Shown: positions 26,836-35,948, numbered from the stretch's first letter. The stretch: DNA of 64,000 nucleotides from CAVQND01 sp964653485 (GCA_964653485.1 CAZZFF010000012.1:11167-75166), one strand, 5' to 3'. The notes: generated from the sequence alone by a model not told the origin. A program made the numbers and translations.

Positions 26836-29800
26836 TCCGAAGGTCCAATGTAAACGGAAAATCGCGGTTGGCCAGCGGGATGCGGGGCTGCATCGGCCCC
26901 GGGGTGTGGCCAAAGCGAAAGAAACGCGCCAGACGACGGCTTTCGGCTTCGTAGGAGTTGACGGGAAACGCCTCGTAATGCCGCCCGCCGGGATGCGTGA
27001 CGTAATACGTGCAGCCGCCGATGCTCCTGCCGTTCCAAGTGTCCACAATGTCAAAGACCAGGGGCGCATGGACGCCGATGGTGGGATGGAGGCAGCCGGG
27101 GGGCTGCCATGCCCGGTAGCGGACGCCGGCGACATATTCGCCGTTCGTGCCCGTGGGGTGGAGCGGCAGGGCCGCGCCGCCGGCGCAGATCACATGCCGC
27201 GAGTCCACCAGACCGCGCGCCTTCACCTGCACCCGCTCCAGGCTGGAGTCCACATAGCGCACGGTGCCGCCCGGCCCGGCTTCTTCGCCCAGCACATGCC
27301 ACGGCTCGAGCGCCTGGCGAATCTCCAATTGGACGTTCTTCACCTGGAGGTCGCCGATTTCCGGGAATCGGAACTCGAAGTGCGGCGCGAACCAATCGAG
27401 GCTCATCGTGCAACCGCCGGCTCGGAGGTCTTCGATCACATCGCCCAAATCGCTCCAGACAAAGTGCGGCAGCATCCAGCGATCGTGGATGTCTGTGCCC
27501 CACCGGACGAGCGAGTTCTTGTATGGGTGCTCCCAGAACCTGGCCACCAGGGCGCGCAGGAGAAGCTGCTGCGCCAAGCTCATGCGGGCGTGAGGCGGCA
27601 TCTCGAACGCGCGCATCTCCAGCAGGCCGAGGCGGCCGCTGGCGGTCTCGGGCGAATAGAGCTTATCGATGCAGAACTCGGCGCGATGCGTGTTGCCGCT
27701 GGCGTCAATGAGCAGGTGCCGGAAGAGACGGTCGACCAGCCACGGCGGGCAGCCGGCGGCGTCCGGCACTTGCCGAAATGCGACCTCAAGCTCGTAGAGC
27801 GAATCGTTTCGGGCTTCATCGATTCGCGGGGTTTGGCTGGTAGGGCCGATGAAGAGGGTGCTGAAGAGAAACGAGAGCGACGGGTGGTTCTGAAAGTAAG
27901 CCAGCAAAGAGCGGAGGAGGTCCGGACGGCGCAGCAACGGGCTGTCCGCGGGCGTCGGGCCTCCCAGGACAATGTGGTTGCCCCCGCCGGTGCCGGTGTG
28001 GCGGCCGTCGAGCATGAATTTCTCGGTCCCAAGCCGCGAAAGCCGCGCCTCTTCGTAAAGGGTCTCCGTCTGCCGGACCATTTCATCCCACGAGGACGTC
28101 GGGTGCATGTTCACCTCGATGACGCCGGGATCGGGAGTCACCTTGAGCACGTTCAACCGCGGGTCGGACGGAGGCGTGTACCCCTCGATCACCACGGGCG
28201 TGTCCAGCCGCGCCGCAGTGTCCTCAACCGCGGCGATGCACTCCAGGTAATCCTCCAGAAAGGCCGCCGGCGGCATGAACACGTGCAGCCGCCCCTGCCG
28301 CGGCTCGACGCACAGCGCCGTCCGCGCGATCCATCCCGCCGATTCCCCGCGGCGCGGTTGGCGGAGCGGCGAGTCCGCCCCGGTTCCCAAATCGGACGGG
28401 CGGTTGGCCAGACTCTGCCGGACATCGCGCGGGTTCGGCCCGGAGGCCGCCAGGAAAGCCTGGCGCGGCGGCAGCGGCGCCCGGGCCTCAAAGGGGTCGC
28501 GTTCGATGATCGAAGGAAGGTCCCCGGCGCTGGCCCAAGGCAGGGAATCCAGCGGCAGGCGAAAACCCATGGGCGAATCGCCGGGGATGAGATAGCACCG
28601 CTCGGGCCGCAAGAACCACGAGCCGCTGGTCCAGCAAGGGACGCCGGCCGACTCTCCGCGGCGCAACGGCAAGAGGAAGCCGACGGTCTTGTCGAGGCCC
28701 TGCTCGAAGACCTTCGCCAGACGGGCGCGCTCCTCTTCCTCTCTCAAGTTGGACTTGAAGGGGTCCACGTTCGTGGGCAGCCGGCGCTCTTTCCAGAGGT
28801 AATACCAGGCGTCCTCGAAGGCCGGCATCACCCACTTGCCGCCGCAACCCAGCCGCTCCGCCAAGGCGCAGATAAATTCCTCCGCGCGCTTCTCCCCGAA
28901 GCCGTACAGCTTCGCCTCGTCCGCGAAGAGCGCCTCGTCTTCCCATACCGGCTGTCCGTCCTTGCGCCAATAGCAGCCGAACGCCCACCGGGGCAGCGAC
29001 TCCCCAGGATACCATTTGCCCTGGCCGCAATGGAGCAATGCGCCGGGGGCAAAACGGCGCTTGAGACGCCTCAGGAGATTGTCGGCCAGACGGCGCTTCA
29101 TCGGCCCGAGGGCGAGCGTGTTCCACTCCGCCCCCTCCATGTCGTCAATGCTGACGAAGGTCGGCTCTCCGCCCATCGTCAGGCGCGCGTCCTGCCGGAC
29201 CAGGTCCGCGTCGAGGCGCCGGCCCAGCGATTCGATCTCGCGCCATTGCTCTTCGGTGTACGGCTTGGTCACGCGCGGGGATTCGTAGATTCGCGCGACC
29301 GTCATCTCGAAGCCGAAGTCGCACTTGCAGGCCTCGACGACGCCGGTGATGGGCGCCGCGCTCTGTGGGTCCGGCGTCGCCGCCAGCGGGATGTGGCCCG
29401 CCCCCGCAAGCAGGCCGCTCGTAGGGTCCAGGCCGACCCAGCCGGCGCCGGGCAGATAGACCTCGCACCAGGCGTGCAGGTCGGTGAAATCGCGCTCCGG
29501 CCCGCTCGGGCCGTCGAGAGACTTGGTGTCGGCCGCCAGTTGGACGAGGTAGCCGCTGACAAAACGCGCGGCCAGACCGAGGTGGCGGAGCGTCTGGCAA
29601 AGCAGCCACGCCGAGTCGCGGCACGAGCCGCTGCCTTGCGCCAGCGTCTCCTCGGGTGTCTGCACCCCCGGCTCCAGGCGGATGAGATACTTGACGTCGC
29701 GCCAAAGGCGCTGGTTCAGGGCCACCAGGAAGTCGTTTGTTCGAGGGCGCGGGTCCTTCGCGTCCGCGGGCGAGGCCGACCGGCCAATCAGTTCCCGCTT

Positions 29801-30202
29801 CACGGCCCCCAGGAACTTCCCCAGGAGCGGCGTGGGCGGGTCCTTGAGTTGGAAGGGCGCCAATTCATGCTCCAGCGATTTGTCGTACTTGAACGGAAAA
29901 TGATCCGCCTGCGGTTCAAGGAAGAAATCGAACGGGTTGAACACCGCCATCTCGGCGACGAGGTCCACCTCGACGAGGAATTCCCGGGTTGGCTCCGGGA
30001 AGACGAGCCGGGCGAGGTAATTGGACTGCGGGTCCTGCTGCCAGTTAAGGAAGTGCTTGGCGGGGGCAATGCGCAACGAATGGCTCAGGATGCGGGTGCG
30101 GCAATGCGGCGCGGGCCGCAGCCGCACCACCTGCGGGCCAAGGCTCACCGGACGGTCGTAGCGGTAGTGCGTCTTGTGGTGGAGGGCGATGTGGATGGAC
30201 AT
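26828..30202 (-). CDS. Transglutaminase-DUF2126 large protein
   Basis: 1124 residues. The N-terminal third is a transglutaminase with its beta domain (HKTHYRYDRPVSLGPQVVRLRP) and triad Cys194 (GSGSCRDSAW), His243 (FTDLHAWCEVYL) and Asp259 (VGLDPTSG). From about residue 330 to the end is DUF2126 (DARLTMGGEPTFVSIDDMEG, EVNMHPTSSWDEMV, MLDGRHTGTGGGNHIVLGG), a domain with glutamine-synthetase/ATP-grasp-like features of unproven function. The same fusion accompanies alpha-E and ATP-grasp genes in many bacteria. It overlaps the following gene by 8 bases and is 53 bases downstream of the alpha-E gene. Confidence 0.9.
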   Translation of the reverse strand: MSIHIALHHKTHYRYDRPVSLGPQVVRLRPAPHCRTRILSHSLRIAPAKHFLNWQQDPQSNYLARLVFPEPTREFLVEVDLVAEMAVFNPFDFFLEPQADHFPFKYDKSLEHELAPFQLKDPPTPLLGKFLGAVKRELIGRSASPADAKDPRPRTNDFLVALNQRLWRDVKYLIRLEPGVQTPEETLAQGSGSCRDSAWLLCQTLRHLGLAARFVSGYLVQLAADTKSLDGPSGPERDFTDLHAWCEVYLPGAGWVGLDPTSGLLAGAGHIPLAATPDPQSAAPITGVVEACKCDFGFEMTVARIYESPRVTKPYTEEQWREIESLGRRLDADLVRQDARLTMGGEPTFVSIDDMEGAEWNTLALGPMKRRLADNLLRRLKRRFAPGALLHCGQGKWYPGESLPRWAFGCYWRKDGQPVWEDEALFADEAKLYGFGEKRAEEFICALAERLGCGGKWVMPAFEDAWYYLWKERRLPTNVDPFKSNLREEEERARLAKVFEQGLDKTVGFLLPLRRGESAGVPCWTSGSWFLRPERCYLIPGDSPMGFRLPLDSLPWASAGDLPSIIERDPFEARAPLPPRQAFLAASGPNPRDVRQSLANRPSDLGTGADSPLRQPRRGESAGWIARTALCVEPRQGRLHVFMPPAAFLEDYLECIAAVEDTAARLDTPVVIEGYTPPSDPRLNVLKVTPDPGVIEVNMHPTSSWDEMVRQTETLYEEARLSRLGTEKFMLDGRHTGTGGGNHIVLGGPTPADSPLLRRPDLLRSLLAYFQNHPSLSFLFSTLFIGPTSQTPRIDEARNDSLYELEVAFRQVPDAAGCPPWLVDRLFRHLLIDASGNTHRAEFCIDKLYSPETASGRLGLLEMRAFEMPPHARMSLAQQLLLRALVARFWEHPYKNSLVRWGTDIHDRWMLPHFVWSDLGDVIEDLRAGGCTMSLDWFAPHFEFRFPEIGDLQVKNVQLEIRQALEPWHVLGEEAGPGGTVRYVDSSLERVQVKARGLVDSRHVICAGGAALPLHPTGTNGEYVAGVRYRAWQPPGCLHPTIGVHAPLVFDIVDTWNGRSIGGCTYYVTHPGGRHYEAFPVNSYEAESRRLARFFRFGHTPGPMQPRIPLANRDFPFTLDLRNV

Positions 30203-30255
30203 GATCCTTTAGGTCCTTTAGGGAATTCGATTCTCTGAATCGGACGGCTCGCGGC

Positions 30256-31242
30256 CTATTGCACGGCCACGAGCATTGGTTTCTTGCCCGGCTGCGGAGT
30301 CTTGACCGCGAAGAACGTCTCGACGATGCCCTGGCCGACCTGGTTGAGCTTGGTCTGCAATTCGTCCAGATACTCGTGAAGACCGTAATCCATCACCTCG
30401 GCCACCCCGGTAAACGACAGGTCCGAGCAGAGCTGGCCCAGCAGTTTCTCCGGCACGTGGCGGAAGGTGCCCAGCGGCGTGCCGCTGATGGCGTGGAGTG
30501 AATCCCGGGCCGCCGTGAGGCAAAACTGGATTGCGCGCGGAAACTCCCGGTCGAGCATCAGGAATCCGACGACCCCTCGAGGCAAAACACGGCCATGACG
30601 CTGCCGGTACATCTCGAAGCCCGAAGCCGAGCGCAGCACCGCTATCCATTGGATGCCGTCGAACGCGGTGCCCACGTCCTCGACCGAGCGGAGCAAGAGG
30701 AAATACTTCACGTCCAGGATGCGCGATGTCTTGTCCGCGCGCTCGAGCATCCGCCCCAGCCGGCTGAAGTGCCACGCCTCGCAATGGGTCATCGTGGCGT
30801 CCGTGACGCCCGTAAAGAGATGGCTGGCCTGCTTGACCTCGCCGTAGAAGCCCTCGTGCTGGTCCAGCCCGCCGTTCTGCTGCGCGGCCGCGTTGACCAT
30901 GAGGTAGAACCGGTTCAACTGGAGCCACATCTCGGAAGAAATGATCTCCCGAACGCTCCTGGCATTTTCCCGCGCGGCGCGCACGCAGGAGAAGATCGAG
31001 TTGGGATTGTCGCCGTCGAACGTCAGGAACTTGATGACGTTGCTCTCGGTCGCGGGGCCGTAGCGCCGCGCAAAATCCTCGTGGTCGCCGGTGATGGCAA
31101 CCAGGGGGTCCCACTGTTGATCCTGGCCCTGGGGCGCGTCGAGCATGAGCTGGATGTTCACGTCCACAAACCGCGCCACATTCTCGGCGCGCTCGATGTA
31201 ACGGCTCATCCAATAAACCGAATCAGCTACGCGGCTGAGCAT
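30256..31242 (-). CDS. Alpha-E domain protein
   Basis: 328 residues, all helical, starting MLSRVADSVYWMSRYIERAENVARF, the family's conserved N-terminus. A second signature is HFSRLGRMLERADKTSRILDVKY. It has an excellent AAAGGAGG Shine-Dalgarno 9 bases upstream and begins 16 bases inside the end of the ATP-grasp gene. Alpha-E domains occur almost only beside circularly permuted ATP-grasp ligases and transglutaminases, and are thought to be partner or carrier modules in a peptide-modifying pathway (comparative genomics, not biochemistry). Confidence 0.9.
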   Translation of the reverse strand: MLSRVADSVYWMSRYIERAENVARFVDVNIQLMLDAPQGQDQQWDPLVAITGDHEDFARRYGPATESNVIKFLTFDGDNPNSIFSCVRAARENARSVREIISSEMWLQLNRFYLMVNAAAQQNGGLDQHEGFYGEVKQASHLFTGVTDATMTHCEAWHFSRLGRMLERADKTSRILDVKYFLLLRSVEDVGTAFDGIQWIAVLRSASGFEMYRQRHGRVLPRGVVGFLMLDREFPRAIQFCLTAARDSLHAISGTPLGTFRHVPEKLLGQLCSDLSFTGVAEVMDYGLHEYLDELQTKLNQVGQGIVETFFAVKTPQPGKKPMLVAVQ

Positions 31243-32831
31243 AGTGGCAATCCTCCTTTCGAGCTGATTAAAGACATGTCCATTGTCCCCTCCCCGTCAG
31301 GCGGGGTTGGACGTATCAAGGGCAGCCCTCCTCCCTTCGATTTCGAGAGCGGCACCGAGTGGCCGTTGCCCCCCTCGCGCTCGACTGCCTCCGAATCCGC
31401 GAGCACCCACGTGTCCTTGCTGCCGCCGCCCTGCGAGGAATTCACCACCAGCGAACCCTTCTTGAGCGCGACTCGCGTGAGGCCGCCGGGCAGCACGAAA
31501 ATCTCCTTCCCGTAGAGAATGTAAGGGCGCAGGTCCACATGCCGCCCTTCCAGGTGATCGGCGCAGAGCGTCGGCACGCGCGACAGCGCCAGCGTGGGTT
31601 GGGCGATATAGTTGCGCGGATCGGCCTTGACCTTCTCCGCAAACTCCGCCCGCTGCCCCTGGGTCGAGTGCGGGCCGACGAGCATCCCGTAGCCGCCCGA
31701 TTCGTTGGCGGCCTTCACGACAAGCTTGTCCAGGTTCTCCAGCGTGTAGCGCAAGTCCTTTTCCTCGGCGCAGATGTAGGTCGGCACATTCGGCACAATC
31801 ATCTCCTCGCCGAGATAGTACTTCACGATGCGCGGCACGTAGGCATAAACGACCTTGTCATCGGCGACCCCGGTGCCCGGGGCGTTCGTCAGGGCCACGT
31901 TGCCCGCCTTGTAGGCCTCCATCAGGCCCGGCACCCCCAGCATCGAATCGGGGCGAAAGCACTTCGGATCGAGGAAATCGTCGTCAACCCGCCGGTAAAT
32001 CACGTCCACCCGCTCGAAACCCTTGGTGGTGCGCATGAGCACCTGGCCGTCTTCCACCACCAGGTCCCGCCCTTCGACCAGTTCGACCCCCATCTGCTGG
32101 GCCAGGAACGAGTGCTCGAAGTACGCGGAGTTGTAGCTGCCCGGCGTCAGCAGCACCACGTGCGGCGCGGCCACGCCGTCCGGGGCGAGAAACTCCAGCA
32201 TGTCCCGCAGCTTCAGCGGGTAGTTGTCCACCGGCCGCACCTTGGACGCGGAGAACACCTTGGGGAAAAGACTCTTCATCACCTGCCGGTTCTGCAGCAC
32301 GTAGGAAACCCCGGAGGGACAGCGCAAATTGTCTTCCAGCACGTAGAACTCGCCGTCGCTGTGCCGGACCAGGTCCGTGCCCGTGATGTGGCACCAGATG
32401 CCGCGCGGCGGGTTCCAGCCAACGAGCTGCCGGCGATACGACTTCGCCGTCAGGATGATCTCGCGCGGCACGACGCCAGCCTTGAGTATCTTCTGGTCGT
32501 GGTAAACATCGTCCACGAACAGGTTCAGCGCGTGAATCCGTTGCTTGAGTCCCTTCTCCAGCCGGCTCCATTCCGTGGCTGAGACAATCCGCGGAATGAT
32601 GTCGAATGGAAAAATCTTCTCCACCCCGGCCTGCGCCCCGTATACGTTGAAGGTGATGCCCATCTGCATCAACGCGCGCTCCGCGGCCGCTTGCCGCCGC
32701 TCGAACTCCCCCGGAGGGAGCGATTGGATGCTCTGCATCAGGTTCTGCGCGCAAGGGCGCGCCGCCAGCGGCTCCGTCAGCATCTCATCGTAAAAATTAT
32801 CGACTTCGTAGCTCGCAAAGTTCATAGGCAT
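31227..32831 (-). CDS. Circularly permuted ATP-grasp protein
   Basis: 534 residues from ATG 32831 (MPMNFASYEVDNFYDEM); a start at 32900 would add an unconserved stretch. Motifs of the family are NVYGAQAGVEKIFPFDIIPR, WCHITGTDLVRHSDGEFYVLEDN, LRCPSGVSYVLQNRQVMK, VVLLTPGSYNSAYFEHSFLAQ and SGGYGMLVGP. It is cytoplasmic. The last 50 residues after TWVLADSEAVE are low-complexity (SKSKGGGLPL, SSKGGLPL) and contain the ribosome site of the next gene, so the tail is probably unimportant. First gene of the leftward operon; the promoter should lie in 32832-33000. Confidence 0.9.
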   Translation of the reverse strand: MPMNFASYEVDNFYDEMLTEPLAARPCAQNLMQSIQSLPPGEFERRQAAAERALMQMGITFNVYGAQAGVEKIFPFDIIPRIVSATEWSRLEKGLKQRIHALNLFVDDVYHDQKILKAGVVPREIILTAKSYRRQLVGWNPPRGIWCHITGTDLVRHSDGEFYVLEDNLRCPSGVSYVLQNRQVMKSLFPKVFSASKVRPVDNYPLKLRDMLEFLAPDGVAAPHVVLLTPGSYNSAYFEHSFLAQQMGVELVEGRDLVVEDGQVLMRTTKGFERVDVIYRRVDDDFLDPKCFRPDSMLGVPGLMEAYKAGNVALTNAPGTGVADDKVVYAYVPRIVKYYLGEEMIVPNVPTYICAEEKDLRYTLENLDKLVVKAANESGGYGMLVGPHSTQGQRAEFAEKVKADPRNYIAQPTLALSRVPTLCADHLEGRHVDLRPYILYGKEIFVLPGGLTRVALKKGSLVVNSSQGGGSKDTWVLADSEAVEREGGNGHSVPLSKSKGGGLPLIRPTPPDGEGTMDMSLISSKGGLPLCSAA

Positions 32832-32944
32832 AGGACCACTTCTCGAAGCGGCCTCGGCGCGGGCTTCCGCGGTCCCGAAACCCCCGGTTGTCAAGCCCAA
32901 AAAACACTTGACCTGTTCTTTACCAGCAAATGTGAGGTCCCGCT

Positions 32945-32961
32945 ATGGGGTTCATACCCCA
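32945..32961. promoter_or_regulatory. Palindromic motif ATGGGGTTCATACCCCA
   Basis: TGGGGT and ACCCCA flank TCAT, a 6-bp-arm dyad, 114 bases upstream of the ATP-grasp operon start and in the divergent gap before the transglutaminase gene at 33077. A near copy (15 of 17 bases) lies at 35510-35526, 100 bases upstream of another minus-strand gene. A shared operator or a small dispersed repeat are both possible. Confidence 0.45.
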
Positions 32962-33076
32962 CGAAATCTCCGAAGGATTTGAGCTTTTTGAAAAACGGGC
33001 TTAGCCTAAGACACTGGCGCTTGTAATCCGCTCCCCTGAATGGAGAGGCCCCGAGGTTTGAAGCCGGTATTGACCC

Positions 33077-33976
33077 ATGGAATGGCCCTTGTTGAGCATC
33101 GTTGTTCGGGTCGGCTGCAATCTGGTTTATGAAACCTCCGTGCCGACATTTGTTCTGTTCATGCTGAAACCGCGCCTGGAAGCCGGCGTGCGGGTGATGC
33201 AGGAGAGAGTTTCGTTTGGCATCGGTGTGCCCTCGTCCGAGTTCCAGGACAGCCACGGCAACACCGCCTGCCGCTCGATGCTCATGCCGGGGCGCAACGA
33301 GGTCTCCCACGACGCCCTGGTCGCCGTCTCCCGCCTGCCGGACCGCCGGGAACCCCAGGCGAGCGTCATGCCCGTGGGCGAGCTCCCAGTTGAGGTGCTG
33401 CGCTACACATTGCCGAGCCGCTACTGCGATTCAGACAAGCTGCTGAATTTCGCCTGGAACCAATTCGGGCGCGTCCCCCATGGCTTGCCGCGGGTGCAGG
33501 CCATCTGCGATTGGGTCCACAACAACATCGAATACCGCTTCATGTCCGGTCGTGCCGACCTCTGCGCATCCGAGGTCATCGCGCGGCGCTACGGCGTCTG
33601 CCGCGATTTTGCCCACGCGGCCATCGCGCTGTGCAGGGCGTTCAATCTGCCCGCGCGCTACGTGACCGGACACCTGCCGGACATCGGCTGCGTCAATCCG
33701 GGCACACCGATGGATTTCCACGCCTATTGCGAAGTCTATCTGGGGCGGGAGTGGTTCACCTTCGACGCGCGCTACAACGTCCCGCGCATCGGCCGCGTCA
33801 AGGTCGCCCACGGCGCGGACGCCGTGGATGGCGCCTTCGCGACCATCTACGGCGAGGCCGCCCTCACCCATTTCGAGGTCTGGGCCTACCAGGTAAATCC
33901 GCGCCAGGTCGCCGTTGGCGACCCCATCGACCTGTCCAAGCGTCTGGATGGCAATCCCACAGTGTCGCAGAGTTGA
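33077..33976 (+). CDS. Transglutaminase-like protein, divergent member of the cluster
   Basis: 299 residues. An N-terminal beta domain (RVGCNLVYETSVPTFVLFMLKPR) leads into a transglutaminase core with Cys175 (RYGVCRDFAH), His215 (MDFHAYCEVY) and Asp230 (FTFDARYN). No signal peptide. It differs from the two minus-strand transglutaminases but shares the same fold and triad. It is transcribed divergently from the ATP-grasp operon across a 245-base gap, which probably holds both promoters. The true start could be a few codons later, since homologues begin near the RVGC segment. Confidence 0.85.
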   Translation: MEWPLLSIVVRVGCNLVYETSVPTFVLFMLKPRLEAGVRVMQERVSFGIGVPSSEFQDSHGNTACRSMLMPGRNEVSHDALVAVSRLPDRREPQASVMPVGELPVEVLRYTLPSRYCDSDKLLNFAWNQFGRVPHGLPRVQAICDWVHNNIEYRFMSGRADLCASEVIARRYGVCRDFAHAAIALCRAFNLPARYVTGHLPDIGCVNPGTPMDFHAYCEVYLGREWFTFDARYNVPRIGRVKVAHGADAVDGAFATIYGEAALTHFEVWAYQVNPRQVAVGDPIDLSKRLDGNPTVSQS

Positions 33977-33986
33977 CACATTGCTG

Positions 33987-34047
33987 CCGGAGCTTTAGCT
34001 TCGGTCGGTGATTGCGAGCTTTGCCTGCAAAGAGACCGAGCGTCTCT
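33987..34047. repeat. Cluster of three short hairpins (REP-like)
   Basis: Three consecutive inverted repeats sit between convergent genes. CCGGAGCT/AGCTTCGG lies at 33987-34004 (two-base loop, one G-T pair). CTTTGC/GCAAAG is at 34019-34032 and AGAGAC/GTCTCT at 34031-34047. Sequence continues without any gene to 34186. The layout resembles dispersed multi-hairpin repeats of verrucomicrobial genomes, and it could also end transcription from both sides. Confidence 0.5.
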
Positions 34048-34186
34048 GGCATCGCGGATTCACGCGACGGTTGGATCACGTTATGCAGGCTGTAGCGTTG
34101 CCGCCAGCGAGGTGCAGCGCTGCCCACTTCTTCCCGAGCCGGCGTGACCGCGCCCACAGACCACACGTTATTTCCGCCGCCCTGCC

Positions 34187-35410
34187 TCAGAGCTTCAGGC
34201 TGGAGCGTATCTTCGCCAGCAGTTTCGCCCCGAGTCCCTTGACTCGGCAAAGGTCGTCGAGCGAGTTGAACGGGCGCTTCCCGACTATGCCGTGGGCGAG
34301 TTTCTTTGAAAGGCCGTTCACGGCGGCCAATTCTTCGACGCGCGCGCTATTGACGGAGACGCGTTTCGCGGAAGCATCCGCGGGCGCCTTCGCGGCGGAG
34401 ACGACCGCGGCGGGCTTCGCGAACTCTTGCGCGGGCGCCGCTGCCGGCGCCGGCACAGCCGCCGACGCGCTTGCGGGCGCCGGCGCGCTCGCGACGGCAG
34501 GCGCGACAGCCGCTCCGACGGCAGGTGTCGAGGACTTCTCCACCACGGGCGCCGGGGCCGGTTCCACGCAGACACAGGAAACCGCCGCCGCGGGGCGGTC
34601 TTCGGGCTTCCCGGCCGGCAAGGCTGGAGCGGGTTCCACCGCCGGCGCGGAAATGAAGGGAGTGGCGAACGTGGCGGAATCACGGGTCACGAAACCGCCG
34701 GCCGTCCATTCACGCAGCATGAGGACGAGTTCCCACGCGCCGGCGGGCGGGGCCGCAAACGCGACGTCAAGCGGCTGCAACGCCAACTCCCTCTGGCCGC
34801 CGACGGAGCCGATCCGCGCTCCCGCCAGCGGGTGGCCTTCGAAGCGCCCGCCCGCATAAGGCGCCGGCAGGGCCCACAGTTCCAGCGACAGTGTGCCGCT
34901 GAGGTTTTCCGCCGGGCGCGGATTCTCAACGCGCTCGACCGAGATATGCACTCGCCCGCCCTCGATGCGGTAGCCGACGTTCCCCCTCATTCGCGGTTGA
35001 ATGAACTGTTCGCGGCGCGGATAAACGGCCAGGTCGTGAACTTGATTGAACTGGCCGGCGCGGCCCGATGCGAGCACCAGGACCATGGCGTGCTCCCCGC
35101 CCCCGGCCGGCGGCCACGCGGCGGCGCTCACGTCGAAGTGTTCGATTTCATCGGCCAATTCCGCCATCGGAGGCAGCGGGACCTCCGCCACAACGTGGCC
35201 GGCCAGGTCCAGGGCGGACGCCGGCGCGCAGGGGCAGGCCCAAAGTTGCAGCGCCCACGACAGCCCGTGCGCGGCGGGATCCATGAGGGCGAACATCGCG
35301 TTCAGATGCACAATGTCGCCTTCAAAGCGGTAGCCATGCGAGCCGGAGAGCCGGGCCAGTTGGACGGCGGGAGCTTGAATTGGAGTGTCTTGCAGAGACG
35401 GTGTTTTCAT
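34187..35410 (-). CDS. Protein with two beta domains, Ala/Pro linker and C-terminal helix-hairpin-helix
   Basis: 407 residues, no signal peptide. Residues about 22-130 (GYRFEGDIVHLNAMFALMD...LQLWACP) and 145-250 (GYRIEGGRVHISVERVEN...LELWALP) are two copies of one unidentified beta domain. Residues about 265-345 are a low-complexity Ala/Pro linker. The last 58 residues (VSVNSARVEELAAVNGLSKK...LDDLCRVKGLGAKLLAKI) form a ComEA-type helix-hairpin-helix pair, usually DNA-binding. Function unknown. The 3' 122 bases recur at 36875-36996. It may belong with the ATP-grasp cluster to the left, but only proximity supports that. Confidence 0.7.
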   Translation of the reverse strand: MKTPSLQDTPIQAPAVQLARLSGSHGYRFEGDIVHLNAMFALMDPAAHGLSWALQLWACPCAPASALDLAGHVVAEVPLPPMAELADEIEHFDVSAAAWPPAGGGEHAMVLVLASGRAGQFNQVHDLAVYPRREQFIQPRMRGNVGYRIEGGRVHISVERVENPRPAENLSGTLSLELWALPAPYAGGRFEGHPLAGARIGSVGGQRELALQPLDVAFAAPPAGAWELVLMLREWTAGGFVTRDSATFATPFISAPAVEPAPALPAGKPEDRPAAAVSCVCVEPAPAPVVEKSSTPAVGAAVAPAVASAPAPASASAAVPAPAAAPAQEFAKPAAVVSAAKAPADASAKRVSVNSARVEELAAVNGLSKKLAHGIVGKRPFNSLDDLCRVKGLGAKLLAKIRSSLKL

Positions 35411-35531
35411 TTTTATGAGAATTCTAACATCTTGTCCCAGAAAAGTTCATGGGGCAGCCAAGCTAAATTGGACTTGACGCGAAGTTATCAATGAACGACC
35501 CCTACCCCTATAGGGTTTATACCCCAGCAGG
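35411..35531. other. Upstream region of the HhH gene with palindromic motif
   Basis: Gene-free 120 bases. At 35510-35526 ATAGGGTTTATACCCCA repeats the motif seen at 32945-32961 with two transitions, and is itself preceded by ACCCCTATAGGGT (35504-35516), another dyad. The HhH gene promoter is expected here. Confidence 0.45.
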
Positions 35532-35830
35532 TTATTGGTTCCGCACAAACATCTTCCCCGGCAACTGCCGAGGCAACCGGCTCCCAACCTGGCGCTCGAG
35601 TGGGGCGCCGCCTTCATTGCGGATGGCCTGGAGGAGGAAGTGCGTTTCGGCGAGCGTGGGGGGCATGACGCTCATGCACGGGCCACTTGGCCCGCAAGGC
35701 GTTGACCCGGCCGATTTGTTTCCCCAGCACTTCCCGGTAGAATTGGAGAATCGCGTTGAACGCCTGGCTTTGGCTGCTGGCCGAAACGCCGGCTCGGGCA
35801 AGGTCAAATCTCTTGGCTCTTGTCATCCAG
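35532..35830 (-). pseudogene. Integron-integrase relic joined to a DprA C-terminal fragment
   Basis: Minus strand, about 35808-35680, reads VSASSQSQAFNAILQFYREVLG and then NALRAKWP, closely matching the core-binding region of integron integrases (IntI: ...QALNALLFLYREVLG...RAKRP). After a frameshift near 35675 it continues MPPTLAETHFLLQAIRNEGG, like the LPxVLTxxEVxxLL segment. The N-terminus and the whole tyrosine-recombinase catalytic domain are lost. At 35570-35535 the frame ends RQLPGKMFVRNQ-stop, nearly identical to the last residues of the intact dprA at 37655 (RQLPGKMFLRNH). So two unrelated fragments are fused. Certainly non-functional. Confidence 0.7.
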
Positions 35831-35948
35831 CCGCGAGTGGGCGTAGGGTGGGGGCAATTAGGGTTAGGTATGACGAGTTCATGTAACCCTTGCGCACTTT
35901 TTTCCCTTGGGGAGGTCGGGATGATAGCCCCACTGGCAAACCAGTCGC

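Noticed and set aside
26906..30238. 1110-codon plus-strand ORF opposite the transglutaminase-DUF2126 gene
   Set aside because: Antisense shadow produced by high GC at third positions; composition is Arg/Gln/Gly/His-rich and no domain is seen.
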